DNA of 7,137 nucleotides from Thermaerobacter marianensis (GTDB lineage Bacteria > Bacillota > Sulfobacillia > DYIH01): the NCBI GenBank assembly GCA_020723785.1, contig DYIH01000083.1, positions 1-7,137 of the forward strand, written 5' to 3'. Each line of letters starts with the position of its first letter. The stretch's first letter is position 1. The notes beneath the pieces were generated by a model. The model had not been told where the DNA came from, ran no database searches, and worked only from the letters and a program-made list of their open reading frames with translations. Positions 1-7,137 of this stretch are shown one piece after another. Made by a program: the position numbers and the translations under genes.

Positions 1-70
1 CGTCATCGAGGGGGTGGTCGCCGAGGTGGACGCGGCGGTGCGTCAGGCCGGCGGCGGGGCGGGGACGTAG
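1..70 (+). CDS. C-terminal end of an unidentified protein (5' end outside window)
   Basis: A reading frame open from the left edge (codons starting at base 2) ends at a TAG at 68-70 and encodes 22 residues, VIEGVVAEVDAAVRQAGGGA followed by GT. The amphipathic helix followed by an Ala/Gly-rich tail looks like the end of a real protein, but it is too short to assign to a family. It lies 77 bases before the flavoprotein gene on the same strand, so the two could share a transcript. Chance openness over 70 bases of GC-rich DNA is quite possible, so confidence is modest. Confidence 0.4.
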   Translation, partial: VIEGVVAEVDAAVRQAGGGAGT

Positions 71-147
71 GGGTTCCCGGACACGAGTCTCAGGCGGCCG
101 CCCGCGCCGGAGAAGGATTGGGATGAAGGGTAGCCAATGTTCCCGGT

Positions 148-1419
148 ATGGCCACCACCCAGCCCTATGACGTCATCATCGCCGGCGCCGGTTTTGCCGG
201 CCTCACCCTTGCCCTCAAGCTCCCGCGCCACCTCCGCGTGCTGGTGTTGGAGAAGAAAACCCGCGTCAACGCCCATGCCCAGACGACCGGGCTGATCACC
301 GTGACGACCAAGGACCTGATCGGCGGGCTGGTCGACGTGGACCGGCACCTGACGAACCGCATCGAGGCCATCTGCGTCCTTGATCCCTCCTTCGAACAAC
401 ACTTCATCTCCAGGACCCGTTTCCCCTGGATCCACTCGACCAATACGCCGGAGTTGCTCCTGGAGTTCGCCCGGACGTGCGGAGAAAACGTGACGATCTT
501 GAACAATGCGGCTGTGGCGGGATACACGACCGAGCCCGGGAGCGCGTACCCCGTGGTGGTCCGCTACGTGACGAACGGGGCGGAGGGTATCGTCCGCGGC
601 CGCTTCGTCGTAGGGGCGGACGGAGTCCGCTCGGCCGTTGCCCAGGCCAATCCGGCCCTGTCCAGGAACCGCCGGCTATTGTTCGCCTTTGAAAGGATGT
701 ACGAGGGGGATTGCCGCCTGGGCGACGCCCCCGACCGGACCGTCTACCACCTGTGGTTCGGCAGCTTTTCGCTGGGGTACGGGGGCTGGATCGCCCCCAA
801 CTTCATAGACGGGAAAAAGCTGTTCCGGGTCGGCTTCGCCACCTATTCCCCCGACGCGGAGAAGGCGCGGCTCCTGGACCGGTTGGTGGACATCCTGGTT
901 GACAGGGGCATCATACGGCTGGGGGACCCGGCCGCGGCACCCCTGCTCAATTATGGTGGCTACTGTCCCATCGGCGGCGTGCTGAGGCGTATCCACGACG
1001 ACCATGCCCTCCTCATCGGCGACGCCGCCGGCTTCTGCGGCCCGTTCAGCGCCGACGGCATCAAGGGCGCCGTCGTCTCCGGCCTCGTCGCCGCCGAGGT
1101 CATCCCGCGCCACCTGGCGGGCGACCGCCGGGCCTTGACGAGGTTCTTCCCCGAGGTCGAGGCGCGGTCGCGGCTGCTTTCCTACTACCGGAAGCAGCTT
1201 CGCTATCGTTTCCTGTGGGACCGGATGACGTCCAACAGCAGCTTCGCCTGCCTGTACCGGATCTGCGAGGGGGAGAGGGAGGCCTTCCTGGACCAGTTCT
1301 GCGACGCCAAGGACCGGCAGGCCAGCCTGCTCAAGGTGCTGATCAAGGCCAGACACGCGCCGCGTTTGGCGGCCATGGGGTTCAATGTCGCGGCGGATTT
1401 GCTGACCCGGCGCACATAA
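148..1419 (+). CDS. FAD-dependent oxidoreductase, geranylgeranyl-reductase / PHBH-like family
   Basis: This 423-residue flavoprotein has the fold signatures of the geranylgeranyl-reductase / p-hydroxybenzoate-hydroxylase group. An N-terminal Rossmann motif GAGFAG (residues 13-18) is followed by the ribose-binding acidic residue E35. The DG motif GADGVRS lies at 156-162. The second FAD-phosphate motif, GDAAG (291-295), continues into GPFSADGIKGA (298-308). Length and motif spacing match the family. Members reduce isoprenoid double bonds or hydroxylate aromatic or quinone substrates; the substrate cannot be read from this sequence. No signal peptide or membrane helix is seen, so it is probably cytosolic or membrane-peripheral. 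ATG 148 is the only reasonable start because an in-frame TGA lies at 124-126. No good ribosome-binding site precedes it: the nearest purine run, GAAGGG at 125-130, is 17 bases away. Its last 38 bases overlap the convergent permease gene. A link to the iron operon is not indicated by orientation. Confidence 0.86.
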   Translation: MATTQPYDVIIAGAGFAGLTLALKLPRHLRVLVLEKKTRVNAHAQTTGLITVTTKDLIGGLVDVDRHLTNRIEAICVLDPSFEQHFISRTRFPWIHSTNTPELLLEFARTCGENVTILNNAAVAGYTTEPGSAYPVVVRYVTNGAEGIVRGRFVVGADGVRSAVAQANPALSRNRRLLFAFERMYEGDCRLGDAPDRTVYHLWFGSFSLGYGGWIAPNFIDGKKLFRVGFATYSPDAEKARLLDRLVDILVDRGIIRLGDPAAAPLLNYGGYCPIGGVLRRIHDDHALLIGDAAGFCGPFSADGIKGAVVSGLVAAEVIPRHLAGDRRALTRFFPEVEARSRLLSYYRKQLRYRFLWDRMTSNSSFACLYRICEGEREAFLDQFCDAKDRQASLLKVLIKARHAPRLAAMGFNVAADLLTRRT

Positions 1420-3752
1420 ATACCGGCCTCCGCCTGGCCACCACCCAGCTCAGCATGAACGCGAGCAGCAGCAAGACCTGGCCGGAGAAGGTTTCCCAGG
1501 TCGGGAAGACGCCCAGCAGTTCCTGCATCCAAAACGAGGCTGGCAGCGCGGCCAGCGGGGTGGAACCCAGCACCCCCGCCTCCTGCAGCTCCCGCAGTCC
1601 GCTGCCGGTGAACTTGCAGGCCAGCAGCAGGAGCAGGATGCCGGTGACCTTGAAGAAAGGCTTGACCGGGATACGGCGCCTCAGGACCAGCAGTGGATAG
1701 GCGACGGCCACGATCAACACGAGGCCGGCGACCAACCCGATCACCACCGGAGCAAGGTTGGTTCCGGTCAGCAAGGCCTGGTAGAAGAGGACGGTTTCAA
1801 AGCCCTCCCTGTACACGACCATGAACCCCAGGCCGACCATGATCAGCGGGGATTCCATCCGGATGGCCCTCTGCGCGCGGGATTTCACCTCGGCCAGCCA
1901 GTCGTCCACGTAGGCCTTCTTGAAGAGCCAGTTGATGACGAAGAAGAGCACGGCCACGGCGAGCAACCCGGTGATCCCCTCGATCAGTTCCCGGCCGGCG
2001 CCGGAGATCCGGATCACCGCCGCGGAGAGCCACCAGGTGACCGCGGTGCCCAGCAGGGCGAGCAGGACGCCGATGTACAACTGCCGCCGGAGCCGGGCCT
2101 GCCCGGTCGTGGCCAGGTAACCGAGCGCTGCGGCCAGGATCAACACCGCCTCCAGTCCCTCCCGCACGATGATGCTCATCGACTGAAACACCACGGCCAC
2201 AGCCGTCTGCGGGCAGGCCAGCACCTCCCCGGCCTCCGCCAGACCCGCGTCCATCTCGTGGACGGTCGCGGCCACCTCGTCGCGGCCGGCCCGGCTGGCG
2301 ATCAGCCGCCGCAGCCCTGCCTGCTTGCCCCACCCTTCCCAGAAGAGGCCCTCCAGCTTGCCGGCCAGGTCCGGCGCCCGGTTGCGCAGGGTGGCCTCCG
2401 GTCCGGACTCGAACAGGGCGTAGCTCTCCATGCGCAGGCTTTCCGCGTCCGAATAGTTCCCGGCGGCGACCAGATCCGTGAGCCGTGCCAGGTTACGGGA
2501 GACGGCGGACAGCATCTCGGCCCCGCCCTGGGCCGGTTTAACAGTGACGCCGGAAACCTCCGCCACCGCTTGGCGCAACCGCTCCACTTCGGCGGCCACC
2601 CTGTCCAGGGGCGCTTTCCCCTGCGCCAGTTCCTCGACTCCGGCCACCTGCCGGGAGAGGCCCGCCACTCCCACCGGGTCACGCCGGTGGAGGTAGGGAT
2701 AAAGCTCGGCGACGATGGCCTTGGCTTCCCGGATGAAGCTGACGGCTTCCTGATATTCGATAGGCACCCTGACGCGGCCCCCGGCCACCCCGGCGTCCCT
2801 GTACTCGGTGACGGCCAGGCCTAGGAAGGTGTAGAGCAGCCCGATCCGCTCCGCCACCCTGGCTTCGTCCCACCGGACCGGCGAATACAGGCGGAGCTTT
2901 TCCTCAATAGCGGCCAGGCTGCCGGCCGGATCCCGCCCTCGCCGCGCCAGGGCCGCCATCTCCTCGAAGGCGGCGGCGAGTTCCCGGGCATCGCCGGCGC
3001 CCAGGGATGCGGTCAGGTCGGGTGCCAGGATGCGATAATACCCGAGGCTGGCGCCGGCCCAGAAGGCCTGCTGGGTGCGGAACCCCCGTTCGCCGGCCGT
3101 CCCCGCCTCCTCCAGGGACCGTCGCAGGCGACCCAGGTAGACGCGCTGCAACTCGCCGCGGATGGCGGCGATGTGATCTCCCTCTTGCCCTGATCTCCCG
3201 CCGCCAAGCCCGGTCAGAGCTGACGCGACGGGATCGGCCAGGCTGTCCTGCGGCTTCGGCCTGCCGGTGGTCGCCGGCGTCCAGGAGGGCCATCCCCTGC
3301 CGGAAGGCCCCTTCCAGCAACATGCCCCAGACCAGCCCGCGGGCGAAGGCCAAACGCACCCGGTCGCCCGCCGCCACCGCCGTGCGGGCGGCGGCCAACT
3401 CCTGCCCAAGTTCGGCCGCCAGGCCCGGATCGGCGGTATGGAAGGGGGTGGAGAAAACCTCTTGATATATAGTGGTCGCTTTGGCGACCTCGGCGGCGGC
3501 ACCGGCCGCGTCCCCGTCCTGGAGCGCGTTTTCCGCCCGCAGCAGCGCCTGGCGCATGGCACGCCCGGCCGCCCACGGCGAACGTTCACCGGTCGCGGCC
3601 GGGCCGGCCTCCCGTGCCCGGTCCGCGCCAACGGGTGGTGATTTGGCCAGGGCCATAGCCGGAGTCATGGCCAGGAGCGTGGCGAGCACCACCGCCAGGG
3701 TGGCGAGGATCACGGCCAGTTCGACAGGTGGCAACCGGCGCCGCGCCCTCAC
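1382..3752 (-). CDS. FTR1-family iron permease with long extracytoplasmic N-terminal domain; frameshifted as given
   Basis: Predicted high-affinity iron permease of the FTR1/EfeU family in the cytoplasmic membrane. Two reading frames must be joined to obtain it: GTG 3752 down to about 3249 (168 codons), then from 3247 to the TGA at 1382-1384 (621 codons), about 789 residues in total. Residues 1-36 form a signal peptide or anchor. Residues about 37-515 are a helical extracytoplasmic domain, including the Glu/Arg-rich segment common before the permease core of bacterial FTR1 proteins (about 437-475). The core follows, with seven predicted membrane helices. It carries both family iron-binding motifs, REGLE (530-534; bases 2150-2164) and REGFE (648-652; bases 1796-1810), plus a LRELQEAG stretch before the last helix. 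E. coli EfeU is about 276 residues and B. subtilis YwbL about 480, so this N-terminal domain is unusually long. The GTG start overlaps the cytochrome stop (GTGA) and has GGAGG nine bases upstream. If the shift is real, the product is truncated and the gene is a pseudogene. Confidence 0.92.
3235..3275 (-). other. Frameshift zone within the FTR1-family gene
   Basis: Upstream of this zone the permease is encoded in the frame beginning at 3752 (last convincing residues MALLDAGDHRQAEA). Downstream the convincing frame is one base over (DSLADPVASALTGL onward). Removing one base of the CC pair at 3247-3248 (GG on the coding strand) restores a continuous protein reading AEAADSLADPV. Beyond the zone the first frame becomes Arg-rich nonsense until a stop at 2904-2906. 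Before the zone the second frame is equally unconvincing (Arg/Pro/Trp-rich). The extra base lies in no long homopolymer, and no stop codon or obvious slippery site marks the place. Confidence 0.85.
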
Positions 3753-5731
3753 CGCCCTTCGCCTCCCGGTATGCCGGCCAGCGGGATTTTCCGGCTGGCT
3801 TCCGCCATCAGCACCGGCGGCACGCTCTGGCTCAGCTTCAGGTTATACGCGATCATGTCCGGGAATGCCGGCCGGTACCAGAGCCGCACGGTGACGGTCA
3901 GGGGGCCCCGCGTGCCTGGCGGCGTAGCGAAGCGATAGGACACCTGGTCCATTTTCCCGGCTTCGATCGGTTTGCGCGTCCATTCCATCCTGGCGATCGA
4001 GAACAGCTCGTGGCGGGCCAGGGGCTGGCCGTCCTTGCCGTAGAGGCGCTTGCTGTACAGGACGGCGTCGGGGTCCAGCCTTCCCGTTGACGCTTCGAAC
4101 CAGCCGGAGTGGAAGACGGCCTGGCCGCCGGCCGCCGCGACCTTGACCTCCAGCCAGATGTGTTTCTGGTCCAGGGCACCTGTGGGCAAGTTGTGTCCCG
4201 CCCCCTTGTTGGCCACCTCGACGGTGAATGAAACCGTGCCGCCGTCCCGCACTTGGGGTTCCACGATCTTCAGCCCGGCGGCGGCTCGCAGAAGCTCCTC
4301 ACCGAGGCGTTTCTGCACCCGCAGATCGTGCCGCCAGGTTGCCGCGTCCACGCCGGCCGGGGCTGATCCCCCGCGCAGGAACGTCAGGGTGGGGTTGTCC
4401 GGATCGGCCAGCAGCGTGTTGGGGCCGACGAAACGGTGGGAGACGCGGCCCCGGGGCGGCACGGCGTCGCTCTCGCCCAGCTTCTTGATGAACCCGGCGG
4501 GGTCCTGGTTCATGTGGCAGTCGACGCAACCGATGCCCCGCTCCTTGTACTTGCTCTTCTTCCATTGCTCGAAGGTCTCCTGCAGGGGGATTTCCTCGTT
4601 CCCGGCCACCTGGATCGGCCGGAACTCGTCGTGGCAGGCCCCGCAAAGCTCCTGCTTGCGCAGGATGTCGCGGAAGAAGGGGCTGCCCATATCCCGCGCG
4701 TGCCGTGCCGGGGACAGGCGGATGCCCGTCGGATCTATTGCCACATGTCTCAGGTCGACGGTCAGGGAGCCGTTGCCCTCATCGGTCGCCCGCACGGCCC
4801 CATGACAGACGACGCAGGACGTCCCTTCCGCCGCCGCCTCGCTCGGCTTGACGGTTACGATCGGGTTGGTGCCGCCTGTCAACAGCTTGCCTGGTTCGTG
4901 ACAGGCCTCGCACCAGCGGACCTTTTCCGTGCCGAGATTGCGGATGGCGATCTTCTCGTTCAACCGGGCGGCTGTCTCGTAGATCCGGTCGGGGCCGGTC
5001 ACGCTGTGCAGCGAGGCGGCCCACTCGCGCGTCTCCCGCGGGTGGCAGCCGGCGCAGATGCGCGCGGCCGGCAGGCGTTCTGGGTCAATAAAATGACCGT
5101 CCACGGTGGTCAGCTTGCCCGGCTGGAAGGGGTCGGGTCCCCAGGGGAGCGAGTAGTAGGGCACCTGCTCCACCGGCACGCTGGCCGCGACGTGGGGGCG
5201 GGATCCCGCCGTCAGGGCGATGGCGGCCACGGCGGTGAGGGCGGCCCCTATGAAAACGGGCCGCCAGGCCGGCCGCACCCTTCGCCAGGGAATGCCAAGA
5301 TGGCCCAGGCAGGCGGCCACCGCCAGGCTGGCCAGCAGGTGGGCGGTCCTCCACCAATGGACCGCGGTATAAGCGCCGGCGGTCTCGGTATACCAGCGGG
5401 GGAACCAGTTGATCCCCAGCAGGGAGAGGAAGAACGGCAGCCCCAGGAAGAGCCCCGTCAGACCCGCCGCGACGAAGAAAGCGGCCAGGCCGAAGCCCGT
5501 GCCCTTGCGCCGGCCGGCGCCGGCCTGGCGGTATTTCCTGAGGTGAGCGCTCAACCAGAACGGAGCCACGGCCAACCCCGCCAGGCCGCCACCCACGTGC
5601 AGCAGGAGCAACCACCTGGTGGCCCCCGGTCCGGCCACGCCGGCGTAATGGAGGAACCCCGAAGCCAGGGCGACGACCAGGGAGAACAAGAAAGCAAAAC
5701 CGAGCGGCCCTGTCCCGTTCGAGTTTTTCAT
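3749..5731 (-). CDS. Membrane-anchored pentaheme cytochrome c with cytochrome-b-like N-terminal domain
   Basis: A 660-residue electron-transfer protein. Residues 1-175 contain about five hydrophobic helices (roughly 12-32, 39-60, 80-105, 122-146, 156-175). Histidines within or beside them (H28, H45, H125, H131, H144) could ligate b-type heme, as in quinone-linked cytochrome b modules. The extracytoplasmic part carries five CxxCH c-heme sites: C226-H230, C274-H278, C306-H310, C363-H367 and C402-H406. It ends in a beta-rich region with GHNLPTG (512-518), a sequence type common in the C-terminal domain of cytochrome c554-like multiheme proteins. This architecture would move electrons between the quinone pool and an extracytoplasmic partner. 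Its ATG overlaps the TGA of the lipoprotein gene (ATGA, 5728-5731), and its TGA overlaps the GTG of the permease, so all three are probably made together. Role in oxidising or reducing iron for uptake is inferred from context only. No close named homologue was recognised; a respiratory oxidoreductase subunit is the main alternative. Confidence 0.9.
   Translation of the reverse strand: MKNSNGTGPLGFAFLFSLVVALASGFLHYAGVAGPGATRWLLLLHVGGGLAGLAVAPFWLSAHLRKYRQAGAGRRKGTGFGLAAFFVAAGLTGLFLGLPFFLSLLGINWFPRWYTETAGAYTAVHWWRTAHLLASLAVAACLGHLGIPWRRVRPAWRPVFIGAALTAVAAIALTAGSRPHVAASVPVEQVPYYSLPWGPDPFQPGKLTTVDGHFIDPERLPAARICAGCHPRETREWAASLHSVTGPDRIYETAARLNEKIAIRNLGTEKVRWCEACHEPGKLLTGGTNPIVTVKPSEAAAEGTSCVVCHGAVRATDEGNGSLTVDLRHVAIDPTGIRLSPARHARDMGSPFFRDILRKQELCGACHDEFRPIQVAGNEEIPLQETFEQWKKSKYKERGIGCVDCHMNQDPAGFIKKLGESDAVPPRGRVSHRFVGPNTLLADPDNPTLTFLRGGSAPAGVDAATWRHDLRVQKRLGEELLRAAAGLKIVEPQVRDGGTVSFTVEVANKGAGHNLPTGALDQKHIWLEVKVAAAGGQAVFHSGWFEASTGRLDPDAVLYSKRLYGKDGQPLARHELFSIARMEWTRKPIEAGKMDQVSYRFATPPGTRGPLTVTVRLWYRPAFPDMIAYNLKLSQSVPPVLMAEASRKIPLAGIPGGEGR
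3762..3766 (-). promoter_or_regulatory. Ribosome-binding site for the FTR1-family gene
   Basis: GGAGG on the coding strand lies nine bases before the GTG at 3752-3750, inside the 3' end of the cytochrome gene. It supports the GTG start, which would otherwise be passed over because the longest frame of the permease core opens at an unrelated codon at 3631. Confidence 0.7.
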
Positions 5732-6849
5732 TGCGCGACCCGGACCCCAAGCTTGACCGCCACCTGCGCCACCAGGGCGGAGAGTTCCTGCGCCATGTCC
5801 TGCGCTTCCGTACCGTACCGGTCGGCCTCCTCGGGGGTGAACCGCTTGCCGGCCTCTTCCTGTTTCCGCAGGTTTTCCACGTAGGAGCGCAGATCCTTGA
5901 AGCCGGCCGAGACCTGGGTGTCGAGCTGGGCGTCTTTGGCGGCGACCAGCGGCCTGGTGGCATCATAGACGAAGTTCAGACCGGACAGGATCCCATAGAT
6001 GTCGACCAGGCGCGAGTTGGCCACGAAGGAATTCTCCTCCGCCGCGGAACCCGAGACGAATCGGGACGACTTCCAGTTCTCGAAATACTCGTCCATGGTG
6101 GGGATCATGGTGACCATGGCAGTGAACCCTTCGTCCAGGGTGGGTTGCCAGCCGGCGATCGCTTCGGTCATCTGTGCCGTGTAGTCATCCATTTCCCGGG
6201 CGGCGGCCACGAACAGGTTGGCGTCCGGCAGCACCTCGCCGAACTCGACCTTGCCGTCGCCGTTCAGGTCGGCCTCCAGGGCCACGGCCTGCTTCTCCGT
6301 GCCCCAGAGCAGGGGCTCCAACAGGTGGTGGAAGAAGTTACCCGGCTTGGCCAGGACGCGGCCGTCGGGCAGCTTGAGGTCGAAAGGGACGACGTCCTCG
6401 CCGCCCTCGCTGCCGGGGGTCCCGGCATCCAGGATGACGTCATACTTGCTGAGCGAGGGTACGCCGGCCACGATGCCCTCGTTGAGTTCATAGTTGTTGT
6501 GGGCATCCACCCAGGCCTGCTTGCCGTCCTTGAGGATCTCGGCCACTTCCTTGTTCGCGGCAAGGTTCTTGTAATCGAAACCGCCGGCCTTGGCCAGTTC
6601 GTGATAACGCTCGGCCAGCCGCCGCAGCCGCTCCGTTTCCGCCCGCATCGCTTTGGCGTAACGGACGCTGTAATCCCTGACCGGGGCCAAGTCGATCCCC
6701 GGCGCGCTTTCGGTCTTGGACGCTGCACCGGTGCCCGCTTCAGATCCCGTCCCGGCACTGCGGTCGGAACGCGAGCAACCGGCCGCCACCAGGGCGCCAA
6801 GCAGAAGTACCGTTAGTATCAAGGTTTTCAGCCTGGTCCTGTCGTTCAT
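5728..6849 (-). CDS. Imelysin/EfeO-like iron-binding lipoprotein with an EF-hand loop
   Basis: Predicted 373-residue lipoprotein of the imelysin (M75-like / EfeO) superfamily, whose members bind iron or other metals outside the cytoplasm and accompany FTR1 permeases. A basic N-terminus and hydrophobic stretch lead to LVAAGC, with C25 as the likely lipidated residue, then a Ser/Gly/Ala-rich linker (about 26-53). The helical domain shows the imelysin-type AWxxAHxxYExxE pattern (W113, Y120, E121, E124) and the hallmark HxxE in HHLLEPLLWG (H175, E178; bases 6316-6327). Just after it lies a perfect EF-hand loop, D-x-N-x-D-G-x-V-E-x-x-E (194-205; bases 6235-6270), unusual inside such a domain. The ATG at 6849-6847 is preferred because AAAGGA stands eight bases upstream; the in-frame ATG at 6858-6856 directly abuts that site. 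The gene follows the upstream frame by 13 bases and overlaps the cytochrome start as ATGA. Family assignment rests on motifs; the substrate metal is inferred from the neighbouring permease. Confidence 0.87.
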   Translation of the reverse strand: MNDRTRLKTLILTVLLLGALVAAGCSRSDRSAGTGSEAGTGAASKTESAPGIDLAPVRDYSVRYAKAMRAETERLRRLAERYHELAKAGGFDYKNLAANKEVAEILKDGKQAWVDAHNNYELNEGIVAGVPSLSKYDVILDAGTPGSEGGEDVVPFDLKLPDGRVLAKPGNFFHHLLEPLLWGTEKQAVALEADLNGDGKVEFGEVLPDANLFVAAAREMDDYTAQMTEAIAGWQPTLDEGFTAMVTMIPTMDEYFENWKSSRFVSGSAAEENSFVANSRLVDIYGILSGLNFVYDATRPLVAAKDAQLDTQVSAGFKDLRSYVENLRKQEEAGKRFTPEEADRYGTEAQDMAQELSALVAQVAVKLGVRVAQ

Positions 6850-6857
6850 GATCGCCA

Positions 6858-6863
6858 TCCTTT
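6858..6863 (-). promoter_or_regulatory. Ribosome-binding site for the imelysin-like gene; decides its start
   Basis: AAAGGA on the coding strand, overlapping the end of the preceding stop codon (6863-6865). It is eight bases from the ATG at 6849 and has no spacing from the ATG at 6858, so it favours initiation at 6849. Confidence 0.65.
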
Positions 6864-7137
6864 CAACGCATTGTTTTTGAACCGGGGCAGGCCGCGCACG
6901 ATCCCAACTCGAGCCCGATGCGCTCGATGATCGTTTCGATGGTACTCATCACGTCACCGGCTTCCTCATCCTGGAGCGAGGAAAGCCCCCAGAGGGAAAA
7001 CATCTCCCGTGCCACCGCCTTCTTGAGATCCGACAATCGCTGGCCCACCAACACCAGCCGTACCAGCACCTCATCCGCACTCAAGCGGCATGGGTTTGAC
7101 TTCAGCAGGCTGAGTTGCTCGGCCAGCCCTGCCGTTT
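6863..7137 (-). CDS. C-terminal part of an unrecognised helical protein (5' end outside window)
   Basis: A frame open from the right edge to the TGA at 6863-6865 encodes at least 90 residues. It contains no internal ATG suited as a start near the edge. A TTG at 7084 is possible, but the plausible protein sequence continues upstream of it (AGLAEQLSLLKSNPCRL), so the gene most likely begins outside the window. The sequence is helical and charged, contains REMFSLWGLSSLQDEEAG, and ends in a CxxC pair (SCAACPGSK). The CxxC is not followed by His, so it is not a c-heme site; it could bind metal or form a disulfide. No signal peptide can be judged. It precedes the imelysin-like gene by 13 bases on the same strand, so it is probably in the same operon. 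Function is unknown. Confidence 0.55.
   Translation of the reverse strand, partial: TAGLAEQLSLLKSNPCRLSADEVLVRLVLVGQRLSDLKKAVAREMFSLWGLSSLQDEEAGDVMSTIETIIERIGLELGSCAACPGSKTMR

Noticed and set aside
93..102. Perfect palindrome GGCGGCCGCC upstream of the flavoprotein gene, as a terminator or operator
   Set aside because: It has no loop and no following T-run, and GC-only palindromes of this size are expected by chance in such DNA.
3235..3275. Programmed ribosomal frameshift in the permease gene
   Set aside because: No in-frame stop, slippery heptamer or strong downstream structure could be identified at the junction. A mutation or sequence error is simpler.
2904..3752. A stand-alone 282-residue protein upstream of a separate permease
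   Set aside because: Its second part (below about 3250) turns Arg-rich and implausible exactly where the neighbouring frame becomes protein-like, so a frameshift in one gene explains both better.
4436..5884. Long plus-strand open frame (482 codons) antisense to the cytochrome gene
   Set aside because: It is Gly/Pro/Arg/Gln-rich without domain signatures, and it covers a minus-strand gene with five CxxCH motifs and clear membrane helices. It is a by-product of GC-rich codon use.
5731..6816. Plus-strand open frame (361 codons) antisense to the imelysin-like gene
   Set aside because: The minus strand has a lipobox, the HxxE motif and an EF-hand loop. The plus-strand product has no recognisable motif.
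6863..6910. CAACP near the end of the right-edge protein as a c-type heme site
   Set aside because: The residue after the second Cys is Pro, not the His required by CxxCH.

Overview
The window is a visibly GC-rich, gene-dense bacterial segment that carries most of an iron-uptake operon on the minus strand and a convergent flavoprotein gene on the plus strand. The multiheme c-type cytochrome, the lipoprotein signal peptide and the FTR1-type permease point to a bacterium with respiratory electron-transfer chains. A GC-rich anaerobic or facultative lineage (deltaproteobacterial or deep Firmicutes type) would fit, but the sequence alone does not fix the taxon.

Layout: the left edge holds the last 22 codons of a plus-strand reading frame (to 70), then a 77-base gap, then a complete FAD-dependent oxidoreductase of the geranylgeranyl-reductase type (148-1419, +). 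Its 3' end overlaps by 38 bases the 3' end of the minus-strand operon. Read in the direction of transcription (right to left), that operon contains: the C-terminal part of an unrecognised helical protein (7137-6863, cut by the window edge); an imelysin/EfeO-like lipoprotein with an embedded EF-hand loop (6849-5728); a membrane-anchored pentaheme cytochrome c with a cytochrome-b-like membrane domain (5731-3749); and an FTR1-family iron permease with a very long extracytoplasmic N-terminal domain (3752-1382). The last two junctions are ATGA and GTGA overlaps, so translation of these three genes is probably coupled. The promoter lies beyond the right edge.

Working model (inference): the lipoprotein captures iron at the outer face of the membrane, the pentaheme/cytochrome-b protein changes the iron redox state by exchanging electrons with the quinone pool, and the FTR1 permease imports the iron. 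The cytochrome would then take the place of the multicopper oxidase (yeast Fet3) or heme peroxidase (EfeB) of known FTR1 systems. As given, the permease reading frame is broken by a +1 shift near 3247-3248, which is either a real mutation or a sequence error. No RNA genes, insertion sequences, CRISPR arrays or convincing terminators were seen, and no stretch longer than 300 bases lacks a gene.
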